This document shows positions 1-8,245 of a stretch of 64,000 bases of DNA, one piece after another. The stretch spans positions 558,001 through 622,000 of the forward strand of contig OZ253666.1 of NCBI GenBank assembly GCA_965263305.1. The letters run 5' to 3'. The position numbers were made by a program, and so were the translations under genes. The notes beneath the pieces are model-generated. The model made no database searches. It was given only the letters and a program-made list of their open reading frames with translations, and was not told the origin of the DNA. The DNA is from MED-G105 sp965263305 (GTDB lineage: Bacteria > Pseudomonadota > Alphaproteobacteria > Caulobacterales > Parvularculaceae). How positions within the stretch are numbered: position 1 is the first letter of the stretch; the number at the start of each line of letters is the position of its first letter.

Positions 1-124
1 TCAAAGTGAGGAGCCCGGTCCCGACGACAAGGACGATCGGCAGCATTACCAGGAAAAGGAGGAACCCGCGCGTAAAGACATATTGCTTGTATTCGCGCCA
101 AGCGACGAGGAGCGTGCTTCTCAT
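1..124 (-). CDS. ABC-2 type transporter permease, N-terminal fragment (NatB-like)
   Basis: The reading frame starts with ATG at 122-124 on the minus strand and is still open after 41 codons where the window ends. The ATG overlaps the stop of the upstream ATP-binding protein gene (ATGA), which indicates translational coupling. The visible part has a short basic amphipathic start (VAWREYKQYVFTRG) followed by a long hydrophobic stretch, the usual beginning of ABC-2/NatB-type permeases. It would form the membrane part of the exporter powered by the adjacent NatA-like ATPase. The substrate (sodium, drug or other) cannot be read from this fragment. Confidence 0.8.
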   Translation of the reverse strand, partial: MRSTLLVAWREYKQYVFTRGFLLFLVMLPIVLVVGTGLLTL

Positions 125-1113
125 GCCGCGGCCTCTCTTTCTGGCGAGGGGCCTTTAGGAGGGGCCGCCCGGCCGGGCGCGGCGGCGTCACCTGCAAGGG
201 CGACAAATATTTCATGGAGGGAGGCCGGCATGAGATCAAAGCGTGTGAGAGGAATTCCCGCCTCAACAGCGGCTCTCAAGATTTCTTGCGGGTCCACACC
301 TTCCTGCATATTCACCGTGTACTCACCTTCCGATGATGTCGTCTCGTGGTCTTCAACGCCGTAGACGCCGGGAAGCGACACGAGACGCTCCTTCGCGACG
401 GGCGTGCGCACAACAAGATGGGGCGGAAACGCCTCTCGCGCTTGGGCTAGCGTGCCATCAAACCGCTTCTCCCCCTGGGCGAGGATCAGGAAACGATCAC
501 AAAGGCGCTCCGCATGCTCCATAACATGGGTTGAAAAGAGAATTGTTTTGCCTTGATCGCGCAAGCGGCGAATAAGGGTTTCCAAAGTCGCCTGATTGAT
601 CGGATCGAGCCCGGAAAATGGTTCATCCAAGATGAGGAGATCCGGATCATGGGCGATCGTCGACAAAAGCTGAACTTTTTGCGCCATGCCCTTGGAGAGG
701 GCTTCATTCTTGGAGCGGGCGAAATCGCCAAGATCGAACTCTTCCAGCAATGAATAGGCGCGCGCTTTTGCCTCTTTGCCAGAAAGCCCCCGCAACTGGG
801 CAAAATAGGCAATCGTATCGACCGCCTTCATCTTGCGGTAAAGACCGCGCTCTTCCGGCAAGTACCCAACGCGGCGGCGCACAGGCCCGGCGCTTGGCGC
901 CCCCAGAATACTAATCGCGCCGGCGCTTGGCTGGATGATGTCGAGCATCATGCGCAAGGTGGTGGTTTTGCCGGCGCCATTGGGGCCTAAAAACCCAAAA
1001 ATCTCGCCCTCATCGACCCGGAAGGAAAGATCCCGAACAGCCTGGAAGCCGCCAAAGTTTTTGGCGACGGCGTCTAATTCCAGAACGGCTGGCGCCAGCC
1101 CAGCATGTGACAA
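121..1113 (-). CDS. ABC transporter ATP-binding protein (NatA-like)
   Basis: This is the cytoplasmic ATPase of an ABC-2 type exporter. The 330-residue protein has a canonical Walker A (GPNGAGKTTT) near residue 43, a signature reading LSKGMAQK, Walker B (LLILDEPFSGLDP) and the switch histidine (STHVMEHAE). After the nucleotide-binding domain comes a roughly 90-residue C-terminal domain like that of the NatA/DUF4162 group. The start codon is TTG at 1113, preceded by a GAGGGG ribosome-binding site at good spacing. Its stop overlaps the ATG of the permease gene at 1-124, so the two form one operon. The family is certain; the exported substrate is unknown. Confidence 0.9.
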   Translation of the reverse strand: MSHAGLAPAVLELDAVAKNFGGFQAVRDLSFRVDEGEIFGFLGPNGAGKTTTLRMMLDIIQPSAGAISILGAPSAGPVRRRVGYLPEERGLYRKMKAVDTIAYFAQLRGLSGKEAKARAYSLLEEFDLGDFARSKNEALSKGMAQKVQLLSTIAHDPDLLILDEPFSGLDPINQATLETLIRRLRDQGKTILFSTHVMEHAERLCDRFLILAQGEKRFDGTLAQAREAFPPHLVVRTPVAKERLVSLPGVYGVEDHETTSSEGEYTVNMQEGVDPQEILRAAVEAGIPLTRFDLMPASLHEIFVALAGDAAAPGRAAPPKGPSPEREAAA

Positions 1114-1259
1114 AGGAATCCCCTCAGATTAGCCCAATTCAACAAAGAAGCAGTTGGACCGCATCCTCATTAAGAAAGAGATAAGCATGCTTTTCCGCAA
1201 GTAAAAGGAGCGGCGACCCACCGATCATTCACAATAGGGCATTCACAATCGAAATGAGA

Positions 1260-1700
1260 TTACCACTCGCCGGTATTTTCCATGCTCGCCCAGGGCTCTT
1301 GCGGGGGTAAGTGATCCCCCTCCTGGAGGAGCTCGACGGAGATACCATCGGGTGAGCGCACAAACGCCATATGCCCATCACGCGGCGGTCGGTTGATGAC
1401 CACGCCGCCCTCTTTCAGACGCTGGCAGGTCTCATAAATATTGTCGACCCGATAGGCGAGATGGCCGAAGTTGCGGCCGCCATCGTATTCTTCGGGATCC
1501 CAGTTATAGGTCAGCTCCACCAGGGGGGCTTTGTTCTCCTTGGCGGCGGCGACATCGCCGGGCGCAGCGAGAAAAACAAGGGTGAACCGGCCCGCTTCAA
1601 CGTCAAAGCGGTTCACTTCAACAAGGCCGAGTTTTTCGCAATAGAAATCGAGCGATGCGTCCAGGTCTTTTACCCGCACCATGGTGTGAAGATATCTCAT
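1260..1700 (-). CDS. gloA: Lactoylglutathione lyase (glyoxalase I)
   Basis: Glyoxalase I isomerises the hemithioacetal of methylglyoxal and glutathione to S-lactoylglutathione in the cytosol. The 146-residue protein is a single vicinal-oxygen-chelate unit pair of normal length. The four metal ligands expected of a bacterial GlxI are visible: His5 (LHTMVRV), Glu in VELTYNW, His in FGHLAYR and Glu in VELLQ. I start it at ATG 1700 rather than at the in-frame start at 1808, because the extra 36 residues have no family counterpart and a GGGGGG/GAAGG ribosome-binding site sits just upstream of 1700. It lies 17 bases after a small membrane-protein gene and may share its transcript. Confidence 0.88.
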   Translation of the reverse strand: MRYLHTMVRVKDLDASLDFYCEKLGLVEVNRFDVEAGRFTLVFLAAPGDVAAAKENKAPLVELTYNWDPEEYDGGRNFGHLAYRVDNIYETCQRLKEGGVVINRPPRDGHMAFVRSPDGISVELLQEGDHLPPQEPWASMENTGEW

Positions 1701-1717
1701 GGCCTTCGCCCCCCTTT

Positions 1718-2257
1718 TTAATCTCGGTGCCGAATAATCTCGTCGCGGAGATATCCGGGCCGCCTTTTGTGGTAAAAACGCATAAAGACCGCAACGATGG
1801 AAAGCCACGCGGCCACCACCCCGAAGTAATAATAAAACCCGGCAAAGTCACGTGCGATATAAAGAGCGCGTTCTTCACGCTCTGCTTGGGCGGCGCTCGT
1901 GCCCCCCTCGCCCAGGGGTACATATCTCGCCAGATCCGCCGGCTGCGGGATGACGCCGATGCTCTCCCCGATCCATATCGCCCCGCTCAAGACACCAAAA
2001 ACAAATGGCAACGCCAGAACAAACGCCGCTATTGAAGCAAGAAGATACTTAGGAAACCGGGGAAAGTTTGCTGTGCGGTAAAGCTCATTGAATTTTTCGC
2101 GCGTAAGGCCTTCGATAAACTCCGGCTCATCCCGTTCATATCGTTCCCAGGCAACGTCGGATCCGACACGGATATCCTCCTCAACACGCTGCGCCCAAAG
2201 CCAATAGGCGCCGGCCACGCCAGCCGCGATGAGAATTAAGAAAATAACGGCCATCAT
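1718..2257 (-). CDS. Uncharacterised membrane protein, three predicted TM segments
   Basis: I do not recognise the family. The 179-residue protein begins with a hydrophobic helix at residues 3-21, then a charged stretch rich in Glu and Arg, a second hydrophobic segment around residues 71-95, a low-hydrophobic loop, and a third segment around residues 142-160, ending in a basic tail (RRPGYLRDEIIRHRD). Pairs of starts (ATGATG) lie at 2252-2257. It sits 14 bases downstream of the DUF2244 gene and 17 bases upstream of gloA, so the three probably form one minus-strand operon. No enzymatic motif is visible. Confidence 0.7.
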   Translation of the reverse strand: MMAVIFLILIAAGVAGAYWLWAQRVEEDIRVGSDVAWERYERDEPEFIEGLTREKFNELYRTANFPRFPKYLLASIAAFVLALPFVFGVLSGAIWIGESIGVIPQPADLARYVPLGEGGTSAAQAEREERALYIARDFAGFYYYFGVVAAWLSIVAVFMRFYHKRRPGYLRDEIIRHRD

Positions 2258-2271
2258 CTATCGCGGCCCCT

Positions 2272-2862
2272 TCACGCACGCTCGTAGTGTTGTAGCACGC
2301 CGCCCTGGTTCGCCACCGCCTGTTGTAGAGCTTCGCCAAACGCGACGCGTTCTTCAGGCGACAAAAACGCGCCGAGAAAAAGAACGCGCCCCTTGCTCAC
2401 CACCCGCACACAGGATTGATGGTCGTCAGGATCATCGATAAAAACGCGGGTCCAGGCAGTTTGTAGCTTCCACCGCGTCTCATGGCCCGACGGTAGAACG
2501 CGCGACACCAGCATGACGCCATCAGCCACGCGAACACGCTCATGCAATCGGCCCTGGCGATAGCTGATTTTAAACGCAAGCCACACCAGGAGGATATCAA
2601 GGCCGCTAAACCCGATCACGGGCCACGCCCCGAGGGTGTAGAAAAAAAGCCCAAGGGTCAGATTCACCGCAATGACAATGCCCATGACAATGGCAAAGCC
2701 AGTGCTCGGCAGCGATCGGTTGGGAAAAAGGAGTGCTTCATAGACCCCCTCCGCCGTTGGATCAGGGGCCGGCGGTCGATCATACCGAACGCGCCCGATT
2801 AAGGTCGGGGGCATCGTCTCGATCGGGGTTCCAACCGGTTTTAGGAAAGAAACTTTGCTCAT
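2272..2862 (-). CDS. DUF2244 domain-containing membrane protein
   Basis: This matches the DUF2244 family of small inner-membrane proteins found widely in Alphaproteobacteria, often divergent from nth as here. The protein has the typical start (FNRSL-like motif, here LLFPNRSLPSTGF), two adjacent hydrophobic helices (about residues 57-75 and 80-98 from the chosen start), then a soluble beta-rich part with an RWKLQTAWTRV segment and a C-terminal helix near SPEERVAFGEALQQ. I chose ATG 2862 (MSKVSFL); an in-frame start at 2904 adds 14 residues and cannot be excluded because neither has a strong ribosome-binding site. Its biochemical role is not known. Confidence 0.8.
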   Translation of the reverse strand: MSKVSFLKPVGTPIETMPPTLIGRVRYDRPPAPDPTAEGVYEALLFPNRSLPSTGFAIVMGIVIAVNLTLGLFFYTLGAWPVIGFSGLDILLVWLAFKISYRQGRLHERVRVADGVMLVSRVLPSGHETRWKLQTAWTRVFIDDPDDHQSCVRVVSKGRVLFLGAFLSPEERVAFGEALQQAVANQGGVLQHYERA

Positions 2863-2981
2863 GGAAAAATCATAATTCTTCTCGCCCCGGCCCGCCAGCC
2901 GCATCGAGAGGTGAAGGCCTGTGACTCATTGCACCCGGTGGGGTAGAAAGTCCCCAAACCGTAAGAGAATCATTAAGCTTC

Positions 2982-3758
2982 ATGGCTAAAAAACTAACCC
3001 GCGCGAAGGCGGCGACCCTCTATAATCGTCTGCAATCCGCCGCCCCCGCCCCCGAAACAGAGCTGAATTATAAAGACCCCTACACGCTGCTTGTCGCTGT
3101 CACCCTGTCGGCGCAAGCAACAGATATCGGGGTTAACCGCGCCACCGGGCCGTTATTCAAGGTGGCTGATACGCCGCAGAAGATGGTCGCCCTCGGTGTC
3201 GAGAAACTTGGCGATTACATCAAAACCATCGGCCTGTGGCGCAACAAAGCGAAAAACGTCATTGCCCTGTCGCAGATCCTTCTCGATCAACATGATGGCA
3301 TGGTGCCGCAAGATCGCGACGCTTTGGAAGAACTACCAGGCGTTGGCCGTAAAACCGCGAATGTGGTCTGCAATGTCGCCTTCGGCCAGCCGACCATCGC
3401 CGTCGACACCCATATTTTCCGCATCGGCAATCGCACGGGACTGGCGCCGGGAAAAACGCCCCTTGAGGTGGAAAAAGGCCTGGAGCGTATCACGCCGGAG
3501 GAATATCTTCTCCATGCTCACCATTGGTTGATTTTACACGGCCGCTATGTGTGTAAGGCGCGCACGCCGGATTGCCCGATCTGCAAGATAAATGACATTT
3601 GTCTCTACAAGGATAAAACCGGCGATGAGCCGCGAAATGGGCCGACAAACAAGACGACAAAGAAACCAGCCAAGAAAACGGCCAAAAACAAGGGAAAGAA
3701 AAAGGCGGTAAAAAAAACACGGGCCAAGAAAACCGTTAAAAAGAAACGGCCAGCATAA
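2982..3758 (+). CDS. nth: Endonuclease III with lysine-rich C-terminal tail
   Basis: Endonuclease III is a bifunctional DNA glycosylase/AP lyase of base excision repair that removes oxidised pyrimidines. The helix-hairpin-helix LPGVGRKTA contains the catalytic lysine (Lys124) and VDTHIFR the catalytic aspartate (Asp142). The [4Fe-4S] loop is complete: Cys191, Cys198, Cys201 and Cys207 in the C-X6-C-X2-C-X5-C pattern. The enzyme core ends near residue 211, the usual family length, but this protein continues for about 45 residues of Lys, Ala and Thr repeats (KKPAKKTAK, KKKAVKKTR). Such a tail resembles histone-H1-like DNA-binding extensions and probably adds non-specific DNA affinity. pyrF follows 26 bases later. 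Confidence 0.95.
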   Translation: MAKKLTRAKAATLYNRLQSAAPAPETELNYKDPYTLLVAVTLSAQATDIGVNRATGPLFKVADTPQKMVALGVEKLGDYIKTIGLWRNKAKNVIALSQILLDQHDGMVPQDRDALEELPGVGRKTANVVCNVAFGQPTIAVDTHIFRIGNRTGLAPGKTPLEVEKGLERITPEEYLLHAHHWLILHGRYVCKARTPDCPICKINDICLYKDKTGDEPRNGPTNKTTKKPAKKTAKNKGKKKAVKKTRAKKTVKKKRPA

Positions 3759-3784
3759 AACCAATCCGAGAGAAAGACAGCGTC

Positions 3785-4489
3785 ATGAATACCTCTACCG
3801 CCGATCGCGTGATCATCGCCCTCGATACACCGACCGCCGGAGATGCGCGCGCCATCGTCAAAGACCTGGGCGATGCCGGCATCTTTTACAAAATTGGCTA
3901 TCAGCTCATGCCTATCGGCGGGCTTGACCTCGCAATGGAGCTGACCGCCCAAAGAAAAAAAGTCTTCCTAGATTTTAAATTTCACGATATCGGCGCCACC
4001 GTCGAAAAGGGCGTGCGGTCAGTGCGTCAATTGGGCGGAGAATTCCTGACCGTTCACGCCGAGAGCGATGTAATGAAAGCCGCTGTCGCAGGACGCGAAG
4101 ACGACCCAAGATTAAAAATTCTCGCCGTCACGGTCCTGACGAGTTTGACCCAGCAGAGCCTCACGGAAAACGGCGTGACCATGGCGCTGGAGGATCTCGT
4201 GTTGAAACGCGCTGAACGAGCGGCGGAAATCGGCATCGACGGCGTGGTCGCCTCTGCAAAAGAAGCCGACGCCATTAAGACCCGCTTCGGCGACGCGTTG
4301 ACGATTGTCACCCCCGGCGTCCGCCCTATCGGGGCAAACGCCGATGACCAAGCCCGCATTGTCACCCCCGCCGACGCCATTAGGGCCGGGGCCGACCATC
4401 TCGTGATTGGCCGCCCCATTACGGCGGTCACCGAAAAACGCGCCGCTCTACAAGCTATTCTAACGGAAATTGGAGATGTCAGCGCATAG
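3785..4489 (+). CDS. pyrF: Orotidine 5'-phosphate decarboxylase
   Basis: PyrF decarboxylates OMP to UMP, the last step of de novo pyrimidine synthesis, in the cytosol. The 234-residue protein is of normal length for the bacterial type I enzyme. The catalytic Asp-Lys-Asp array is visible in LDFKFHDIGATVEKG near residue 60, and the phosphate-binding end in TPGVRP (about residue 180) and VIGRPIT (about residue 213). It begins 26 bases after nth and may be co-transcribed with it. A 7-bp hairpin lies about 45 bases after its stop. Confidence 0.96.
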   Translation: MNTSTADRVIIALDTPTAGDARAIVKDLGDAGIFYKIGYQLMPIGGLDLAMELTAQRKKVFLDFKFHDIGATVEKGVRSVRQLGGEFLTVHAESDVMKAAVAGREDDPRLKILAVTVLTSLTQQSLTENGVTMALEDLVLKRAERAAEIGIDGVVASAKEADAIKTRFGDALTIVTPGVRPIGANADDQARIVTPADAIRAGADHLVIGRPITAVTEKRAALQAILTEIGDVSA

Positions 4490-4531
4490 TCCCGATTATG
4501 CCCTTCCGAGGCCTTTTCCAGTCAAGCAAAC

Positions 4532-4550
4532 CCGCATTTGGCGAATGCGG
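4532..4550 (+). terminator. Weak hairpin downstream of pyrF
   Basis: CCGCATT (4532-4538) and AATGCGG (4544-4550) form a perfect 7-bp stem with a 5-base loop between pyrF and the next gene. No T-run follows, so if it ends transcription it is not a classical intrinsic terminator. Confidence 0.3.
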
Positions 4551-4733
4551 CCATTGCGGAACGCGAAAAAGTGGTAAAAACTGGTCGTTGGCGACCTTAT
4601 CTTCCAGATGCAGCCAGGGTGCCGTACACTGAGCCGGAAAAGCCATAACCATAAAGATGCAGAATGGGGCGCAAATTGCATCGCGGCTGAACAATCCGCC
4701 GAGCAAACCGGCGACGCCTAGGAGGAATGGGCA

Positions 4734-6596
4734 ATGGATGACGCAACAATCGTCGATCTGAAGCAGGATAAAACCGTCAATAACCGCATTGAAAGGCGGT
4801 CTCGTCGATCCATATTCAAGGCGTTTCTGGAAACAGCGTCGAAAAAAGGCGCAAAGACCATTACCGCCATTGATGGCGACGGGCGCAAATTCACCTATGG
4901 CGAGATCGCGCGCGCCGCGTTTGCGCTCGGTGGACCCATCGCCAGGATGACGAAACCAGGCGAAAAAGTCGGCATCCTGATGCCAACGGGCGCCGGCGGC
5001 GTCATTGCACTATTCGCCACTCAATCGCGGGGCCGCGTGCCCGCCATGATGAATTTCACCTCCGGTGCGCAAAACTTAAAAGCCGCCGCCAAAGCGGCAC
5101 AATTCACCAAAGTCATCACCGCTCACAAGTTCATTGAAATTGGCGGTTTGCATGGGTTGATTGAAGATCTCTCCGACACCTTGGAATTCCATTATTTGGA
5201 AGATATGCGCGAGGGGCTCAAGCCCGTAGATAAAATCCGTGCGCTGTTGGGCCCGATGCTCCCTTCCCTTCATAGCGCCAATCCAAGCCCCGATGATGAT
5301 GGCGTGATTTTATTCACATCCGGCACCGAAGGCGCGCCAAAAGGCGTTGTTCTCTCCCACCGCAACATTATCGCCAACACCCAGCAGATCGCAGAGCATG
5401 TTGAAATTCTGTCTACCGATATATTCTTCAATCCACTGCCGATGTTTCATTGCTATGGCCTAACCGCCGGCACCTTGTGGCCCATGATTGTCGGCTATCC
5501 AGTGGTTCTTCACCCCTCGCCGTTGCAAACAAAAATCATCCCGAAGCGGATTTTTGATTCAGGTGCGACGGTGCTATTCGCAACCGATACATTCTTGCAG
5601 CAATATATGCGCGCCAGCACCGAGGGCGGCATGAGTTCGCTTCGCCTGGCCGTTTGCGGCGCCGAGCGCGTGAAGGATGAAACGCGCCAAGCAGCGGAGC
5701 GACGCTTTTCTTTTGAGGTCTTAGAAGGCTATGGCGTGACTGAGGCGTCGCCCGTTCTCGCGGCCAACCAGCCTGGCGACATTCGCTCCGGCACCGTGGG
5801 TCAATTACTGCCAACAGTCGAAGCAAAACTGCAGCCGGTTGAAGGCCTTGAGGGCGGACGGTTATTCGTCAGGGGCCCGAACGTTATGAAAGGATATATC
5901 CGGCCGGATAATCCAGGCGTCCTCGAGCCGTTGGAAGACGGATGGCACGATACCGGCGATGTCGTCGCCATTGACGCCGAGGGTTATGTCACCATTAAAG
6001 GCCGGGTGAAACGCTTTGCCAAAATCGGCGGTGAAATGGTCTCCCTCGCCGTGGTTGAAAATTGTGCAACGGCCGTTTGGCCAGACAATATGCACGCCGC
6101 CACAGTGCTGAACGACAAACGCAAGGGCGAACAGGTGGTATTGATCACCGATCATCCGGAGCCTGATCGCGCCCTCCTCCTCGCTTGGGCGCAATCCCAT
6201 GGCGTGCCGGAAATTGCGGTTCCGAAAAAGCTTTTCCACGTCGACAATGTGCCGGTCCTCGGCACGGGCAAGCTCGATTATGTCAACGTCAAAAAACTCG
6301 CGGAAGAAGCGCTGAGCGCGACGGCTCAGCCGGCGACGCCAACGGAACCGACAAAACAAGATTTAAAAGAGCAGCGCGAAGCAGAGAAACAGCGGCGCAA
6401 AGAAGAGAAAAAAGCTCAGCGAGAATTACAAAAAGAAACAAAACGCCTCGCCAAGGAAGAGAAAACCGGCGAGAAGCCAGCGCCGCTCAAAAATCATGCC
6501 GATGAAGAGGAAACCCCTCCCGAGGACGATGAGAGCGTCTCTCCGCCGGAGGCCGCCAATGATGACGAACCTCCTGTAAGTAACGCCGCTGAGTAG
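4734..6596 (+). CDS. Aas-like AMP-dependent acyl-CoA/acyl-ACP synthetase with charged tail
   Basis: This is an AMP-forming acyl-activating enzyme (ANL superfamily), closest by motif and length to the synthetase half of Aas, which reattaches fatty acids to lysophospholipids. The P-loop-like motif FTSGTEGAPKGV is near residue 195, the adenylate motif YGVTEASPV near 335, and WHDTGD near 400; a lysine fitting the catalytic one lies in GTGKLDYV near residue 513. The acyltransferase domain that precedes this part in classical Aas is absent, and no acyltransferase gene is adjacent. After residue about 530 comes some 90 residues of Lys/Glu-rich probable coiled coil and an acidic end. A strong AGGAGGAAT ribosome-binding site precedes ATG 4734. 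Confidence 0.85.
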   Translation: MDDATIVDLKQDKTVNNRIERRSRRSIFKAFLETASKKGAKTITAIDGDGRKFTYGEIARAAFALGGPIARMTKPGEKVGILMPTGAGGVIALFATQSRGRVPAMMNFTSGAQNLKAAAKAAQFTKVITAHKFIEIGGLHGLIEDLSDTLEFHYLEDMREGLKPVDKIRALLGPMLPSLHSANPSPDDDGVILFTSGTEGAPKGVVLSHRNIIANTQQIAEHVEILSTDIFFNPLPMFHCYGLTAGTLWPMIVGYPVVLHPSPLQTKIIPKRIFDSGATVLFATDTFLQQYMRASTEGGMSSLRLAVCGAERVKDETRQAAERRFSFEVLEGYGVTEASPVLAANQPGDIRSGTVGQLLPTVEAKLQPVEGLEGGRLFVRGPNVMKGYIRPDNPGVLEPLEDGWHDTGDVVAIDAEGYVTIKGRVKRFAKIGGEMVSLAVVENCATAVWPDNMHAATVLNDKRKGEQVVLITDHPEPDRALLLAWAQSHGVPEIAVPKKLFHVDNVPVLGTGKLDYVNVKKLAEEALSATAQPATPTEPTKQDLKEQREAEKQRRKEEKKAQRELQKETKRLAKEEKTGEKPAPLKNHADEEETPPEDDESVSPPEAANDDEPPVSNAAE

Positions 6597-6603
6597 CGAC
6601 GTC

Positions 6604-6635
6604 CCCGACCATTAACTGGCCCGACCATTAACTGG
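6604..6635. repeat. Perfect 16-bp tandem duplication across a stop codon
   Basis: The unit CCCGACCATTAACTGG occurs twice head to tail (6604-6619 and 6620-6635). The second copy contains the TAA stop (6628-6630 on the minus strand) of the PiT-like permease gene; the first lies in the gap between two convergent genes. It looks like a simple slippage duplication. Confidence 0.9.
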
Positions 6636-7953
6636 TTAGTTGCTGGGCGATCGCCGGCAAGCCAATCGCCAACGCGACACTGATGATCAAGCCGATCAAC
6701 GCCTTTACAGCGTCGGCGTGAACGTTGTCCGCCGCTTCGATGACGTCTTCTTCTTCCAACCGGAACGCTGACCACAATTTGCTCTGGGTTAACCCTTGAG
6801 CCAAGACGGTCACGACCAGTAAGGCGAGGATCGCGTACAATCCCATCATGTCCGCGGGCAGAAAATTCATTGCCTTTACATCGCGTGGCCCGCCCCCGAT
6901 GAAGATGTATAAGAACATCATAATAGTCAGCAGCGGGAAAAATTTCGTTGCTAACCGGAAGGCTCTGTTCGCGCCCTCCGTCGACATGATCTGACCACCG
7001 CGCGCCGTCCGCCCTGGTTCTACGCCAATGAACACATACCGGAAGAGCGTGATGAGAAAGCCAGAAATGGCATCCCACAAATCATGAAAGAGGCGCGCGG
7101 CGCCCCGCTCAGATGAAAGATCGATATGGCGGATGACAAATTCTCGTCCCGCAATCAATCCGAGGAACACCCATGTCGTCGACATCGGGATGTTGCTAAC
7201 GCCTTTGAAATACCAAAGGAGCCAGGCGAACATAAAATCGATGATCGTCGCCGATCGAATATCCGACACATTGCGTTTGGACTTCAAAATGCGCTGGACC
7301 GGACCACCCGCGTTCGCAAAGGTGACGCCCAAGAGGAACGTGACGAGCGCGATCGAGGCGATCGCCTCCATAAGGGTCAACTCACGCGGCAAGAAAACAT
7401 ATATGTTCGCGAAATCCTGGGACAGCCATTGCCACCAGAGGAACCCTGTAGAGGCCCATTGGAGAACCACCCAGACCGGGTTGTGCTCATGATCTTTCGT
7501 CGCGATGAAAAACCGCTCAAGCGTCGGAGTAACAAGCAAGTAGACGCCGCCGCCGACTAAAAACGCTACGCCATATCCCACCAGCGACTTTTCCAACATG
7601 CTTGTGAGGTTCGCCGATGCAACGGCGAAAATGGTCAGCACCATGAAGGTGGTCGACACAGGGATACCCGTGCGTGTCAACAAAAGAAGAACCAGCGGCG
7701 GCAATGCGTGGTACCATTGAATCTCGATTTCGGGGTACCGATCAAGGCGGCCGTAGGACGGGTCACCCTGATACCACCCCCAAAAGAACGCCGCGATCAG
7801 AATCAGCGCCGCGAAGACATAAAGAACCTGCCACGGATATCGCCGATTGGAATTGATGAATGTTCCTAAAGTCTGTAGCGCGTCGTTCCCAACAACGGCG
7901 TATGCCGCGAATAGAAACCCAAGCATCGCCCAGACGCCGATATCAAACCCCAT
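6628..7953 (-). CDS. PiT-family-like permease (inorganic phosphate transporter relative)
   Basis: The 441-residue protein has about ten to twelve hydrophobic segments. It shows the inverted-repeat logic of the PiT family: a first half with VGNDALQTLGTF near residue 22 and GIPVSTTFMVL near 97, and a second half with TFANAGGPVQ near 215 and NIPMSTTWVFLGL near 260. Classical PiT proteins read GANDVANS/GTG and PVSTTH at these places, so the GND and PxSTT cores are kept but the rest has diverged. Transport of phosphate or another oxyanion driven by Na+ or H+ is therefore an inference. The gene is alone on the minus strand, convergent with the acyl-activating enzyme gene. Confidence 0.7.
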   Translation of the reverse strand: MGFDIGVWAMLGFLFAAYAVVGNDALQTLGTFINSNRRYPWQVLYVFAALILIAAFFWGWYQGDPSYGRLDRYPEIEIQWYHALPPLVLLLLTRTGIPVSTTFMVLTIFAVASANLTSMLEKSLVGYGVAFLVGGGVYLLVTPTLERFFIATKDHEHNPVWVVLQWASTGFLWWQWLSQDFANIYVFLPRELTLMEAIASIALVTFLLGVTFANAGGPVQRILKSKRNVSDIRSATIIDFMFAWLLWYFKGVSNIPMSTTWVFLGLIAGREFVIRHIDLSSERGAARLFHDLWDAISGFLITLFRYVFIGVEPGRTARGGQIMSTEGANRAFRLATKFFPLLTIMMFLYIFIGGGPRDVKAMNFLPADMMGLYAILALLVVTVLAQGLTQSKLWSAFRLEEEDVIEAADNVHADAVKALIGLIISVALAIGLPAIAQQLTS

Positions 7954-8245
7954 TGCCCGCCCTTTCGCATTTCGGCTGCGGTGATTAAAGCCACCGGATT
8001 AGTCCCCAGATTATGCATCACCTTAGCGTTTCTTGTATCGCTTTTGTGACGTTAGGGGTGCAATAAGGCCGAAATAGGAGGAAAAGATTTTCGGAACAAC
8101 TTTCCTTCACCTGTGGGGTCAAGGGTCATCGCTTCGTCAACCCTTTGCGTACAATAATTGTGCTTAAACGCCCCACCCAAAGCTGAACGCGCCATTCCGC
8201 CGCCATTTTTGGCAAAACCAACAAGACAGATAACCTTTCGAACAT

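Noticed and set aside
8085..8130. GGAAC element resembling an EcfG-type -35 upstream of hemH
   Set aside because: No CGTT-like -10 stands at the required 16-17 base distance.
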